A DNA stretch of 64,000 bases, from assembly GCF_000619805.1 (NCBI RefSeq), contig NZ_JHUV01000008.1:372001-436000 (forward strand), in the 5' to 3' direction. The position numbers and the translations under genes are program-made. The notes under the pieces are model-generated. The model searched no databases and was not told the origin of the DNA. It worked only from the letters and a program-made list of their open reading frames with translations. This stretch comes from Sulfurihydrogenibium subterraneum DSM 15120. GTDB taxonomy: Bacteria; Aquificota; Aquificia; Aquificales; Hydrogenothermaceae. This document shows positions 27,075 to 36,957 of this stretch, piece by piece (position 1 is the first letter of the stretch; every line of letters begins with the position of its first letter).

Positions 27075-30000
27075 CTAAGGAATATTATATCCTTTTCTTT
27101 TTAGAAATTCTTTTGTTGCTTTATAAATCTTTCCTGCCAAAGGAACTCCATTAAGAATTTCGGAGAATAAGTTATCAAAAAACTTTTCTATTAAAATTTC
27201 CATTCCTTGTTCTTTTAATTCATCTTTTAATTCTTTAAAGTTAATTGAAAATTCACCTAATTTTTTACAGTATTCTTCGTAATCTTTATCACTTATTAAA
27301 ATCTTTAATAAGAAAGCAATTAATGCTTCTTCTTTCTTAATTACTTGAGTGCATAATCCGTATTTTTCTTTAATGTTTTTTAAATTTTTTTCAGTTTTTA
27401 TTTCTTGCCATTCTGTAAAAAATTGTTTTAATTTTTCATCTTTTTTGTATTTTTCAATAAAAATTTTTTTGATGTTTTCGTATTCATCTATAAGGTTAGT
27501 ACTTAATTTATTCAAAATACCATTAATTACATTTTCTTCTTCTAAATAAAAAATATTATATAATCTCATTAAATCTTTTAACTCTTCTATATTTATCTTT
27601 CTAGTATCTCCAATAATTTCTTCTGTAAAAAAATTATTTATACTATCTTTCATTTCTTCAATTTTCAAATATTCCTCTAAAGGTTGATTTAAAAGAATAA
27701 ATGAATGTAATCGTACATTTTTAAATTCATCTTTTTCTCTTAATTTTAATTCTAATTCTTTTAATCTTAAAGATAATTTAGATTTTTCTAAAACTTCTCT
27801 TACATTATGAGCCGTCATTCCTTTAGGGTCAATAAAAATTATATGTTCAATAGTCTCATTTTCTTTTTCTTCTAAATACCATAAGATAAAATCAGGATAA
27901 AAACCTGAAAATCCAACACCTGATTTAAGATTTCTTAGTAGTGTAAGATTTTCTTTTAAACTATTTTCTTTTTTTATAAAAGAGCAAAACTTATCGACAA
28001 ATTTTATTTCGCTTTCTTCCAATCTATCTGGAGATATTAAAATATTGTCATCATTGATTTTACATAAAAGAGGATAGTATATATGTCTATCTACTTTTAT
28101 GGCAAAGAGTTCTTTTTTATTTAAATCTTTATTTTCTAAATACATTGTTTCAAAACAATAATTGTCAAATGTAGATTGATTTAGGGATAGATTTATTTCT
28201 CCATTCTTGCTAATATTTTTCAAGACCTTGTTAATTTCTGAATTTTCTGGGACTCTTATTTTGTAAGAAAAGTTTAAGTTTTTGTGTGTCTCATCTAAGG
28301 ATTTTAAAGTAATATGCTCAGTTTCATATTCTTTTCTTTTTTGATTATAGAGCAAATAAATATAATTTTTTAACATTAAAATAATAAACTCATTAAGAGC
28401 ATCTAAATTTTTAAAGTATGCTTTAAATTTATATTTCTTATCAAAAAGAAAGTTAAAGATATCTTCTAAATCTTTATAAGTTATTAATACATGGCTGTAT
28501 TTAACTTCTTCTAAAACTCTGTTGAATATATACTTAAACTGGATAAGTTTTTGCAACTCTAAACCATCTTCATACTCTTCTAAATAATTTGAAATTTTCT
28601 TCTTTATTTTACTTTTTATTTTCTCATCTTTATATAGTAAGAAATACTCATCACTTTCTTCAAAAGATTTTTCTATATGGGGTATTTTTTTATCCTTGTA
28701 TAAAGGATTTCCATTACTATCATCTTCAAAGTTAATTTTTACTACATATTCAACTTCATTTATTACATCATACAGTTCTACATTTTCTATAAAGTCTCTC
28801 AAATATTCTGCGTTATATCCAAATATGTTTAATTTTTCCATAACAGGATGTTTATTTTCCCTTTTTAAAGGATCTTCTTTACTACCTTTTAGTCTTACAC
28901 CTCTCCCAAATAACTGAACTACTAAACTACCTTCACTTTTTCCAATTTCAAATAAAGATAAAGTATTAATTCTTATAGTATCAAAGCCTTCTAATAATTT
29001 TCTTCCTACAATTAAGAACTGAATATTGCTGTTATCTGGGTCTGATAAGAAATTATCTATGATAGAATTATAAAGATGTGATTTCACTTTTATTTTTTCA
29101 AACTCAGATATAGATGCAACATTTCCTACATATACAACCGCAAATGATTTATCAGGTTCTCCTAAGGAAAATGATAATTCATTATTGCTAAATTCCCATA
29201 CTCTAATACTTTGATTATCGTCATTTTTATCTCCATAAAGGCAATAAGTAATTATTTCATCAAATATATCTCTTTCAGGAAGGTCTAAGTTAAAATCTTC
29301 TCTATATTTTAAAATTAAATTCAAAGTTTCATTATTTTCATTTTTTAAAAATCTTTGAAATAATTTGTATAACTCGTATATATGAGATGAAACATCTTCA
29401 TTTTTGTTAGAACCAACTCTATAAACAACAAACATATTTAATGGTAATTTAAACTTTTCAGAGAATTCTTTATCGTCTTTATTTTTTAGATAATACTTTA
29501 CTTGATTATAATGGGATAACAAGTTTTGAACAAAAAGCTTAAATTTATCAACTGTAATTTCTTTAATTTTTGTTTTACTTTTGTTTTCTGTCATAATTGA
29601 TAAAACTTTTGAGGTTTCTTCTTTAGGATAAAACTCTGGTGTTTTTCCATATCCATCATCGTGAAATTTATGATAAGGATAAAAGTATATAATTGATTTT
29701 GAGTATTCTCTTAAAAGTTTTTCATTTGATTTAATAGCTTGAGCAAAAGTAGCAGAATACTCAAATACAAATCCATTGTTTCCTGCGAGTTTATTTCTAT
29801 CTTCTCTCCACCCTGATTCTCCTCCTTTATGACCCTCATCAACAAATAAAATATTATCCCCAAAGTCTCCAATATCTTTATCTTTATATCTACTCATAAA
29901 AGATCTTAATTGGTGAACCGTTAAAATTACTAAATCATAATTATTACTTTCATACTCTAATATAAGTTTTTCAACTTCTTTAAAAAGTTTAGTATCTCTG

Positions 30001-30806
30001 TTGTCTTCTATATATCCAATGTTATTAATTCCAAACTTTTCTAAATTTTTCTTATGTTGCAGTGCAAGTTCGTTATTAGGGACAATTAGAAAATATTTTT
30101 TTTCAGTTCTTAAATATTTTTTTGTTTGAAGGATGTTTATGTGAAGTATGTGAGTTTTTCCACTTCCAGTAGCCATATAATAAGCAAGTTTGTTTAAAGG
30201 CTGATTAACATAATTTTCAAAATATTCTACGCTTTTTTCTAATTTAGTTTTATCTTTTTTAGTATTTTTAATAAGTTCTAATTCATCTCTTTTTATTGCT
30301 AAAATTTCCTTTGCTTTAGAGTAATTTTTTTCTATATACTTTTTAAGCTCACTTTCTATATTTTCTCTAAATAAAAAGAAAAGTTCTGTAAAAAGGACTG
30401 TAAAAAATTGATAATAAGTAAATATAAATCCATCAATATTTTTTCTTATTTCTTTTTCATAATTTAAAGTATTGCTAATAGCTTCTTCTATTTTATCTTT
30501 TTTCCTTTCAAATATAGGTTTTTGAGTTAAATACATTTTTATATCTTCTTGTGTTAATAAATCATATTTATCACTTCTTTTATAAAGTTCTTTTTGTTTG
30601 AATCCAATTATTTCTTCAAAAAGAAAGTATAAAAATGTATATTTATGTAATGGTGAAATTTTATTAATTTCTTCTGGTTTCTTGGCACATATATCTTTGC
30701 CTTTTAGCAAAGCGTCTAATATCTGCTGATTAGAAAATAACTTCTCTAATATTTCTTTTATTTCATATTTAGACATGTAAGATGGAAGATAGGTTTCTAT
30801 ACTCAT
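27075..30806 (-). CDS. Type III-like restriction endonuclease, Res (helicase-nuclease) subunit
   Basis: A 1243-residue SF2 helicase with C-terminal nuclease. Walker A ATGSGKTHIL near residue 212, DEGH box in FVDEGHKGG near 322, SAT motif in EYSATFAQ near 350 and motif VI QLFGRGVRLKG near 630. A PD-(D/E)xK site is suggested by YPDFILWY (about 970) and FIDPKGM (about 994). About 240 further residues follow. In type III systems Res and Mod form one complex that translocates on ATP and cuts unmodified DNA. It follows mod by 10 bases. Its base composition is richer in A/T than nearby genes, suggesting acquisition. All motifs are intact. Confidence 0.88.
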   Translation of the reverse strand: MSIETYLPSYMSKYEIKEILEKLFSNQQILDALLKGKDICAKKPEEINKISPLHKYTFLYFLFEEIIGFKQKELYKRSDKYDLLTQEDIKMYLTQKPIFERKKDKIEEAISNTLNYEKEIRKNIDGFIFTYYQFFTVLFTELFFLFRENIESELKKYIEKNYSKAKEILAIKRDELELIKNTKKDKTKLEKSVEYFENYVNQPLNKLAYYMATGSGKTHILHINILQTKKYLRTEKKYFLIVPNNELALQHKKNLEKFGINNIGYIEDNRDTKLFKEVEKLILEYESNNYDLVILTVHQLRSFMSRYKDKDIGDFGDNILFVDEGHKGGESGWREDRNKLAGNNGFVFEYSATFAQAIKSNEKLLREYSKSIIYFYPYHKFHDDGYGKTPEFYPKEETSKVLSIMTENKSKTKIKEITVDKFKLFVQNLLSHYNQVKYYLKNKDDKEFSEKFKLPLNMFVVYRVGSNKNEDVSSHIYELYKLFQRFLKNENNETLNLILKYREDFNLDLPERDIFDEIITYCLYGDKNDDNQSIRVWEFSNNELSFSLGEPDKSFAVVYVGNVASISEFEKIKVKSHLYNSIIDNFLSDPDNSNIQFLIVGRKLLEGFDTIRINTLSLFEIGKSEGSLVVQLFGRGVRLKGSKEDPLKRENKHPVMEKLNIFGYNAEYLRDFIENVELYDVINEVEYVVKINFEDDSNGNPLYKDKKIPHIEKSFEESDEYFLLYKDEKIKSKIKKKISNYLEEYEDGLELQKLIQFKYIFNRVLEEVKYSHVLITYKDLEDIFNFLFDKKYKFKAYFKNLDALNEFIILMLKNYIYLLYNQKRKEYETEHITLKSLDETHKNLNFSYKIRVPENSEINKVLKNISKNGEINLSLNQSTFDNYCFETMYLENKDLNKKELFAIKVDRHIYYPLLCKINDDNILISPDRLEESEIKFVDKFCSFIKKENSLKENLTLLRNLKSGVGFSGFYPDFILWYLEEKENETIEHIIFIDPKGMTAHNVREVLEKSKLSLRLKELELKLREKDEFKNVRLHSFILLNQPLEEYLKIEEMKDSINNFFTEEIIGDTRKINIEELKDLMRLYNIFYLEEENVINGILNKLSTNLIDEYENIKKIFIEKYKKDEKLKQFFTEWQEIKTEKNLKNIKEKYGLCTQVIKKEEALIAFLLKILISDKDYEEYCKKLGEFSINFKELKDELKEQGMEILIEKFFDNLFSEILNGVPLAGKIYKATKEFLKRKGYNIP

Positions 30807-30816
30807 TTTGTCCTCT

Positions 30817-33768
30817 CTAATTGTTGATACTTAAATTTTTACCAGAAAAATCTTTAATTAATAAAGTCCTAAGGTCTGTTAATAGTTCTTTTGCTTTTCC
30901 ATCTAAAAAGTTCTTTGGATAATACTGATTAATTGCATTTGTATAAATGTTTTTAAATTTATCAATGTTTTGTAATACATCTCTTATAAATTTTTCTTCT
31001 TTTTGTATGTTTTCTTTTAACTGGTTAATATCTTTTGATAACTCTTTAATTTCTCTCCATATTACTGCTTCTTTATCAGAAATAACAAATACATATTTTC
31101 TATTTTCGAACTCTTTTTCAAAAATTTTTCTTACATTTAAAGGTTTTATTAAGTTATAAGTTTCTATCAGGTCTATTACTTTCTCTTCTCCGTCTATGTT
31201 TAATTTAAACTCAAATGGATTAGTTAAAAGTTCATCTTCAACTGTCATAAGTAGTGATTTTGAGTTATTTATCGCTACATCAGAAAGTAGATTTAATAAT
31301 TCCTGCTCTGCTAACTCTGGAAATAATTCTTGTAATTTTTTTAATTCTTCGGTTTTTTCTTTTATAGGATTGTTGTTAAATTCTACATTTTCAAGGGTAT
31401 CTTCATACTGCTCTAAATACAAGTATTTAAAAAATCCTCCACCTTGCCAGTTGACTTCTTTTGAAATTCCTACATTATCACCATATAAAACTTTTTTCAT
31501 TCTTAGAAGTATTATGGTTTCAAAATGGTCATCAAGCTCAACTCCTATCCATTTTCTTTTAAGTTTATGGGCTACTGATATCGTAGTTCCACTTCCTAAG
31601 AAGAAATCAAGGATATAATCTTTTTCATCAGATGTTGAGTTTATAATTCTATAAAGAAGTTCTTCGGGTTTCTGAGTTTGAAAATTTGTTCTTTCCTTTG
31701 ACATCGGATTTATAAATTGAATACTCCATACATCATTCGCATATTTTTCTTGCTTAGTCGCATCTATTATTTTGTCATACTTTGATTTATCTATTTTACC
31801 TTCTGTTATAGCTTTATTCACCAAATCCCAGTCATATACAAGTAATTGTCTTAACTTTTTATCCCCTTGTTTTATAGTGTTTGTATTCCAACCTTTTCTT
31901 TTTCTTTCTAATAATTCTTCATTTAATTGTTCTGTAATTTCAAAAAATTTTAACTTTGAATAATTTTTTGCAAACCATTGAATGTAATCATGCATATTTT
32001 GTAGTTTTTTAGTTCGTGTGGTCCATCTTTCATATACCCAAATTATCTCATTTAAATAATTTTCTTCTCCAAAAATTTCATTTAGCAAAAACCTTCCATA
32101 ATGGTCTGCATTTTCATCCAAATGCAAAAACAAACTTCCACTTGTATTTAATAATTCTTTTGCAATTTTCAATCTATCTTGCATCAATGTTAACCAAGTA
32201 GCATCTTGATAATTATCTTTATATAAAAAGTCTTTACCTGTATTGAATGGTGGGTCTATGTAAATCGTCTGCACCTTTTCTTTATATTTAGGCAATATAG
32301 TATTTAATGCCTGATAGTTGTCAGATTTTATTAAAATGCCATCTAATTCTTCTTCTAAATTATCAAACTGCTCTAATATCCTATACTTTAGATGAGGAAA
32401 ATATTTTGTATCTATTGGTAATGTTTTATATTTTTTATAATTTTCTAAAATTTTAGGCAGTTCATCAATATTTTCTTTTAATTTTTCATCATTCTTCTCA
32501 AATAAATCACTTTGTTTTGAGTTTAATACAGTTGCCACTCTTTTAAGAATTTGATTAAGAAAACTGTAATCTTTATAGAAAATGTTTTCTAAAGTTTCCC
32601 TATCACTTTCAAATAAACTTTCCCAAGTTTCTTTCTGTTTATCTGTAAGCCATTCCTTTTTTATTTCTAAGTTCTTAATTTCATTCCACTTAATAAATAA
32701 TTCATAAAGACTTATATTTGAATCATTTATAAACCCAAGTTCTTTCCATTCCTCTTTTTGCCTTTCAAATCCTTCAAATCTCTCAATATCTTTTAATATT
32801 TCTATGTTTTTTAACCTATCTAATGTAATAACATAATTAACATCATAAGCAAACTTTTTCTTTTCCCATAAAAGTAGTTGTAAATCTTCCATCTTTGATA
32901 AAAATTCTATTATCTTTATACCTATTTCCTTTGTTAAAACTGCCTCTTTAAGAGTTTGTGGATTATCAAACTTAATTACTTCATTTTTTAGAAAATATTC
33001 CAATTCCTTTGTTAAAAAGTTCTTTAAATTTTTATGTATAAAGAAATCAGAGTTCCTAAGATTTTTGAATTTATCTATATGAAATTGTAAATCTTCCTTA
33101 ATACTCTCAGGCAAACTTAACTTATCTTTTAAAAGCTCAAATAAATTTTCTACATTAAATTCAACCTCGTCATCTTGTGAATTATTATTTTTCCTAAATG
33201 CAAGTTTAACTATAATTTGATTGCTTTCTTTTAATTCTTCTGGAGTTTTTACTAAAAATATATTTCTCGTTTCTTTCTGATTTCCTTTAATTTCATCTAC
33301 TCTATTTTTATCTATTTGAAAAACTATTTCTCTGCCGTCTAATTCAAATTTATAATTGTTATAATAGTTAATACTTTTTATATAATGCTGATTTTTTGTA
33401 ATCCAGTAAAATAATACTTCTTCACCATTGTAATCTAAGTGATACACCCCTTTTTGATTTCTATTTTGTTTAAAATTAGGAACAGGATAAAAGTCTCCAT
33501 CCTCATAAAATCTTTCAAAAAATGAAAGTATATGCTCAAAAACTATATTTCTGATTTCATTTATCTTTTCTTTACTTTCTTCTGTTAAATGCTTTTTAAT
33601 TGAGTTATCTATTATATTTTTAAGTTCATTGTCTATAAAATCTTGAATTTCTTCTTGCTTTCTTTTAAAAACTCTATAAACCCCAAAATCAAGGTCTATT
33701 TTATCTTTATTAAATTGAAATATTTTTTTAAGAAATTCTTTAAATTTATCTTCTTTATTAACTTGCAT
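30817..33768 (-). CDS. Type III-like DNA adenine methyltransferase, Mod subunit (large form)
   Basis: A 983-residue beta-class N6-adenine methyltransferase. Motif IV DPPFNTG (near residue 505) precedes the S-adenosylmethionine motif FFLGSGTT (near 723). The segment between them (about 180 residues) should hold target recognition. About 480 N-terminal residues, beginning with a stretch around LDFGVYRVFKRKQEEI, and about 200 C-terminal residues have no recognisable catalytic motif. Common type III Mod proteins are about 600-650 residues, so this is a large variant. The ATG at 33768 sits 5 bases after GAGGTGG; a GTG three codons upstream overlaps that site. Target sequence unknown. Confidence 0.87.
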   Translation of the reverse strand: MQVNKEDKFKEFLKKIFQFNKDKIDLDFGVYRVFKRKQEEIQDFIDNELKNIIDNSIKKHLTEESKEKINEIRNIVFEHILSFFERFYEDGDFYPVPNFKQNRNQKGVYHLDYNGEEVLFYWITKNQHYIKSINYYNNYKFELDGREIVFQIDKNRVDEIKGNQKETRNIFLVKTPEELKESNQIIVKLAFRKNNNSQDDEVEFNVENLFELLKDKLSLPESIKEDLQFHIDKFKNLRNSDFFIHKNLKNFLTKELEYFLKNEVIKFDNPQTLKEAVLTKEIGIKIIEFLSKMEDLQLLLWEKKKFAYDVNYVITLDRLKNIEILKDIERFEGFERQKEEWKELGFINDSNISLYELFIKWNEIKNLEIKKEWLTDKQKETWESLFESDRETLENIFYKDYSFLNQILKRVATVLNSKQSDLFEKNDEKLKENIDELPKILENYKKYKTLPIDTKYFPHLKYRILEQFDNLEEELDGILIKSDNYQALNTILPKYKEKVQTIYIDPPFNTGKDFLYKDNYQDATWLTLMQDRLKIAKELLNTSGSLFLHLDENADHYGRFLLNEIFGEENYLNEIIWVYERWTTRTKKLQNMHDYIQWFAKNYSKLKFFEITEQLNEELLERKRKGWNTNTIKQGDKKLRQLLVYDWDLVNKAITEGKIDKSKYDKIIDATKQEKYANDVWSIQFINPMSKERTNFQTQKPEELLYRIINSTSDEKDYILDFFLGSGTTISVAHKLKRKWIGVELDDHFETIILLRMKKVLYGDNVGISKEVNWQGGGFFKYLYLEQYEDTLENVEFNNNPIKEKTEELKKLQELFPELAEQELLNLLSDVAINNSKSLLMTVEDELLTNPFEFKLNIDGEEKVIDLIETYNLIKPLNVRKIFEKEFENRKYVFVISDKEAVIWREIKELSKDINQLKENIQKEEKFIRDVLQNIDKFKNIYTNAINQYYPKNFLDGKAKELLTDLRTLLIKDFSGKNLSINN

Positions 33769-33809
33769 AAATACCACCTCATTTATTTACATTCTTTTAC
33801 ATACTGATA

Positions 33810-33839
33810 ATTATAAACAGGTGTGATTAAAAAAATCAA
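33810..33839 (-). promoter_or_regulatory. Promoter of the mod-res operon
   Basis: Minus strand: -10 TATAAT (complement of 33810-33815) and -35 TTGATT (complement of 33834-33839) with an 18-base spacer. The transcript would start about 35 bases before mod. The locus therefore has its own promoter, independent of neighbours. Confidence 0.6.
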
Positions 33840-33979
33840 GCTACTGTATTTATCCACTTGGAAAATCCAAGGTAAAAATTTTATTTCGCACAAAAAATGT
33901 GCAAAAGTATATTTACTTTTAAAAATTTTTAATATATCTTTTATACCACAATTTTATTTAGAAAGGAGGAAAACCAGAG

Positions 33980-34405
33980 TTGATAGGATTTGGACCCCAT
34001 TTAATGGTTGATGGTTATGAAGGGTCGTTTGAGGCATTAGCAAGTGTGGAAGCTGTGACAAACTTCCTAGACACACTTCCAGCAGAGATAGGAATGACAA
34101 AGATAATGCCACCTTATGTATTTAAATACGATGGTGGAGAAAAGCCTGAAGATTGGGGAGTATCTGGGTTTGTTATCATAGCTGAGAGCCATATAAGTAT
34201 TCACACTTTTCCGGAGAAAGGATACTTTTCAATAGATATATTCTCATGTAAAGACTTTAATATTCCAGCTGCATTGGAAATCATTAAGTCTTTCTTCGGA
34301 ACAGATAAACTTGAAATTCAAACAACTTCAAGAGGAACAGAGTTTCCAAGAGATATATCTTTAGCAACAACAATAACTTCTTCACAAAGAAATAGATTAA
34401 TATAA
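33980..34405 (+). CDS. speD: S-adenosylmethionine decarboxylase proenzyme
   Basis: A 141-residue class 1B enzyme that makes decarboxylated AdoMet, the aminopropyl donor for spermidine. The proenzyme cleaves itself at the Glu-Ser bond in [12 protein letters not shown] (about 69-80) to form the pyruvoyl group; His and Cys (IDIFSC) are in place. TTG start at 33980 with AAAGGAGGA 9 bases upstream. Agmatine deiminase at the right end of the window supplies the putrescine branch of the same pathway. Thermophiles use polyamines heavily. Confidence 0.95.
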   Translation: MIGFGPHLMVDGYEGSFEALASVEAVTNFLDTLPAEIGMTKIMPPYVFKYDGGEKPEDWGVSGFVIIAESHISIHTFPEKGYFSIDIFSCKDFNIPAALEIIKSFFGTDKLEIQTTSRGTEFPRDISLATTITSSQRNRLI

Positions 34406-34410
34406 TTAAC

Positions 34411-34431
34411 AAGCCGGCTTTCAGCCGGCTT
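34411..34431. terminator. GC-rich hairpin between convergent speD and diguanylate cyclase genes
   Basis: A perfect 9-bp stem AAGCCGGCT/AGCCGGCTT with a 3-base loop, the most GC-rich short stem in this area. It sits between the two convergent stops and probably ends transcription from both sides; the T tails are weak on each strand. Confidence 0.65.
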
Positions 34432-34437
34432 CGTATC

Positions 34438-35472
34438 TTAAAAAAAGGCTACTTTATTTTTCCCGCTTCTTTTAGCAATATAAAGCGCTTCATCTGCTCT
34501 TTTATATATGGACTCTTTCGTATCTTCTTTTTTGCTTTCTGTTACACCAAAACTTGCAGTAAATTTTATTATTCTATCTTCAAACCTTACCTCTCTATTT
34601 TCAATTATATTTCTTATCCTCTCAGCCACCTTTATTCCGTTTTCTAAAGGCACTCCAGGCAAGATTATTCCAAACTCTTCCCCCCCTATCCTTCCGATTA
34701 TTGTATTAGCTCTTAAAAAGATTCTTAAAACATTAGAAATCTCTTTCAAAACTAAATCACCAGCCAAATGTCCATAAGTATCATTAATTGCTTTAAAGTT
34801 ATCAATATCTAATAAGATTAATGTGAAAATATAATCCTTATCTCTCACTTCTTTTAATAAATCTTCCAGTGTTCTATCGAAGCTTCTACGGTTTACAACA
34901 CCTGTTAAGAAATCAATAGTCGCATCTTGTTTTGCAATTTTGAGTTCTATGTTTAGTTTTTGAATTTCTTTATGGTAATTTTCTAACTTTTCTGTTAGAT
35001 TTTCATTCTGATGTTTTATAAATTCAAGTTCTTGTAAAATTTTAGAAAATTTCTCATCATCTGATCTTTTTGTAATTTCCTCATGTTTTATTATGTTTTC
35101 TCTATGCAAGTAAGCAACGTTTAATATATCAAAAAGTTTTTCTTCTATGTTGTCTGCTATTTTTTCCAATTTTTCTGATGTTTGTCTTATATCTTTCTCA
35201 AAAAAATTTTCATCTTTGCCTATATTAAAATTTTTTTCATACAATCGCCCATAGAGATTAAATATTTCTTTATCCGTTAAGGACTCTTTACTTTCTACTA
35301 AATGACAAAAAACTAAAAACCATCTTTCATAATTCTTTGGAGTCATTAAGATGTTATACTTAAGCATAAACTTTACTTGACGACGAATTATTTCAAGAAG
35401 TGTTTCTAATTCCTCCTCTTTTAAACGATCTCCAAAAGATTCTATTTTATCTAAAATTTTACATCCATTCAT
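34438..35472 (-). CDS. Diguanylate cyclase (GGDEF domain)
   Basis: A 344-residue soluble protein. The N-terminal ~170 residues are helical, with a coiled coil just before the catalytic part and no recognised sensor fold. The GGDEF domain (about 175-344) has the active-site loop RIGGEEF, a catalytically permitted form, and the helix LTGVVNRRSFD. The inhibitory I-site RxxD five residues upstream is replaced by RANT, so product feedback is probably lost. It makes c-di-GMP. It is followed upstream by the ferredoxin:thioredoxin reductase gene, 24 bases away on the same strand. Confidence 0.9.
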   Translation of the reverse strand: MNGCKILDKIESFGDRLKEEELETLLEIIRRQVKFMLKYNILMTPKNYERWFLVFCHLVESKESLTDKEIFNLYGRLYEKNFNIGKDENFFEKDIRQTSEKLEKIADNIEEKLFDILNVAYLHRENIIKHEEITKRSDDEKFSKILQELEFIKHQNENLTEKLENYHKEIQKLNIELKIAKQDATIDFLTGVVNRRSFDRTLEDLLKEVRDKDYIFTLILLDIDNFKAINDTYGHLAGDLVLKEISNVLRIFLRANTIIGRIGGEEFGIILPGVPLENGIKVAERIRNIIENREVRFEDRIIKFTASFGVTESKKEDTKESIYKRADEALYIAKRSGKNKVAFF

Positions 35473-35496
35473 AATATAAAACCCGATTCTTTATTC

Positions 35497-35982
35497 TTAT
35501 TTCTTTTTCGCAGTTTCTTGAGCAAACTTTAATATGTCTTCTTCCGAAATATCAATACCGTGTTCTTTTACAAACTCTTTGAGATTTTCTACTATATTTT
35601 CTACTTTAGAGAGAGACCTTCCTTTGTCTGGAGTTGGGTCTTTAACTAAGCCGTATATCTGTCTTCCTTCATGCCACTCTGGTAAGTATTCAGTTATAGG
35701 TAAACCTTCTGGTGTTGTAAACAATAAACAATGACAGTATTTAAATATCTGCATCTCATCACAGGCACATATCCATCTTCTCTTTTGAACTTCTTCCTTT
35801 TTATCTGGATAGAAATTACAAGGACATAAAGGTTTTCCTAACTCTTGAACGTGAGCTGCAAGTCCTTGTATAACAGCCATTCTCACTTCTTCATTAGGAT
35901 TTGGTACTGTTCCTGACCTTTCTGCAAAGGTATTTGCAAAGTTTTTCATCTTTTCTAATATTTCTGGTTTAATGTTTTCCAT
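35497..35982 (-). CDS. Ferredoxin:thioredoxin reductase, catalytic (beta) subunit
   Basis: A 161-residue FTR catalytic chain. The set CPCNFYP, CAC and CHCLLFTTPEG supplies the cysteines for the 4Fe-4S cluster and the redox-active disulfide. FTR reduces thioredoxin with ferredoxin electrons. Outside phototrophs it occurs in Aquificota, methanogens and some clostridia. About 50 N-terminal residues precede the CPC motif and 40 follow the CHC motif, longer than chloroplast FTR-beta. No variable (alpha) subunit is adjacent, as usual in non-phototrophs. Confidence 0.88.
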   Translation of the reverse strand: MENIKPEILEKMKNFANTFAERSGTVPNPNEEVRMAVIQGLAAHVQELGKPLCPCNFYPDKKEEVQKRRWICACDEMQIFKYCHCLLFTTPEGLPITEYLPEWHEGRQIYGLVKDPTPDKGRSLSKVENIVENLKEFVKEHGIDISEEDILKFAQETAKKK

Positions 35983-36057
35983 ATAAATCCTCCAAATTTA
36001 ATGTTAAAAAATTGTCCATTCTTACTTAAAAAATATATATGACAAATCTCATTGGTT

Positions 36058-36086
36058 TTGCAAAATCTCAAAAATACGATTATTAT
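36058..36086 (+). promoter_or_regulatory. Promoter of the cytochrome c gene
   Basis: TTGCAA (36058-36063), 17 bases, TATTAT (36081-36086), with TATAAC three bases further as an alternative -10. A GGGAGG site then precedes the ATG at 36117. Confidence 0.5.
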
Positions 36087-36116
36087 TATAACAAATCATA
36101 GATAGGGAGGCTTACT

Positions 36117-36935
36117 ATGAAAAAGTATCTAACAACTTTAGCTTTAGGTGTATATATTTCTTACGCTGGAGATTTAACATTAAAAGAGCCACCAAAGACT
36201 CTCTCAAAGTATTATCCTCCAAACTCAAACAAAATGGAGTTTTTAAATAGTATGTATGCAATGTCAACAGCTTTCACTGGAATGTTTACAAATATACAGG
36301 AAAACGATTGGAAAAATGCAGAGAAATGGGCTAATATTTTAAGGGAAAACTACTTAAACATAGGTAAGATGGTTCCAGAGTTTGATAAAGGATTAAAGAA
36401 AAATGAAGTAAATGCATTAGTTGAAGCTGTAAAATCAAAAGATATAGAAAAAGCAAAATTTAATGCAGATGCTGTAGGTAAGTCTTGTATGCAGTGCCAT
36501 CAAAACTACAAAGTATCAATAAAAATTCTTTACCATTACCCATCTTTTGAAGTAATAAACATAGAAGACCCTGTAAGTAGGTCTAATGTAGAATTTCATG
36601 AATACATGAAAAAAGTTTCAGATTCTATGAAAAAAATGAGAGTTTACTTAGAAGATGGCAAGTTTGATAAAGCAGTAGCAGAAGGAAACAACTTCATAAA
36701 AAGAGTAAAAGGCATATCTCAAAGTTGTAATGAATGCCACAACAATAAACTATCTATTGAAATATATCAAGGTAAAGAGTTGGAAGATAAGTTAAATCTT
36801 TTATCAAAGGCTTTACAATCTAAAAATAAGGAAGAAGTTTACAAAATGGTAGGATGGGTTTCTATGAATAACTGTTCAAAATGCCACAATACTCACCAAA
36901 CTATAGCTGAGATAAAAGAAAAGTTTAATAGGTAA
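36117..36935 (+). CDS. Exported cytochrome c with three haem-binding motifs
   Basis: A 272-residue protein with a signal peptide (1-about 18, ending SYA). Three CxxCH motifs are visible: CMQCH (about 123), CNECH (about 205) and CSKCH (about 260). The parts between are helical and charged, and the two halves look alike, each with a long helical stretch before its haem motif, reminiscent of cytochrome c'-like four-helix bundles. It is periplasmic and probably carries electrons; partners are not evident. The GGDEF-EAL gene follows on the same strand but seems to have its own promoter. Confidence 0.85.
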   Translation: MKKYLTTLALGVYISYAGDLTLKEPPKTLSKYYPPNSNKMEFLNSMYAMSTAFTGMFTNIQENDWKNAEKWANILRENYLNIGKMVPEFDKGLKKNEVNALVEAVKSKDIEKAKFNADAVGKSCMQCHQNYKVSIKILYHYPSFEVINIEDPVSRSNVEFHEYMKKVSDSMKKMRVYLEDGKFDKAVAEGNNFIKRVKGISQSCNECHNNKLSIEIYQGKELEDKLNLLSKALQSKNKEEVYKMVGWVSMNNCSKCHNTHQTIAEIKEKFNR

Positions 36936-36945
36936 AGATTTATGA

Positions 36946-36951
36946 TATAAT
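36946..36951 (+). promoter_or_regulatory. -10 element placing the transcript start on the ATG of the GGDEF-EAL gene
   Basis: A perfect TATAAT ends 6 bases before the A of the ATG at 36958, so the usual spacing puts +1 on that A. No ribosome-binding site exists upstream of this ATG. This is the arrangement expected for a leaderless mRNA. The -35 is poor (TTTAAT at 36924, spacer 16). Confidence 0.5.
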
Positions 36952-36957
36952 TGGTTT

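Noticed and set aside
30947-32201. Several open frames opposite the methyltransferase gene
   Set aside because: Low-complexity Phe/Ser/Leu-rich translations produced by the A-rich coding strand, with no ribosome-binding sites.
33823-34011. A 62-codon plus-strand reading frame overlapping the start of speD
   Set aside because: It runs through the AT-rich promoter region, has no ribosome-binding site and ends inside speD in another frame; composition is not protein-like.
36117-36935. Four-haem cytochrome
   Set aside because: Only three CxxCH motifs are present; no fourth or variant motif was found.
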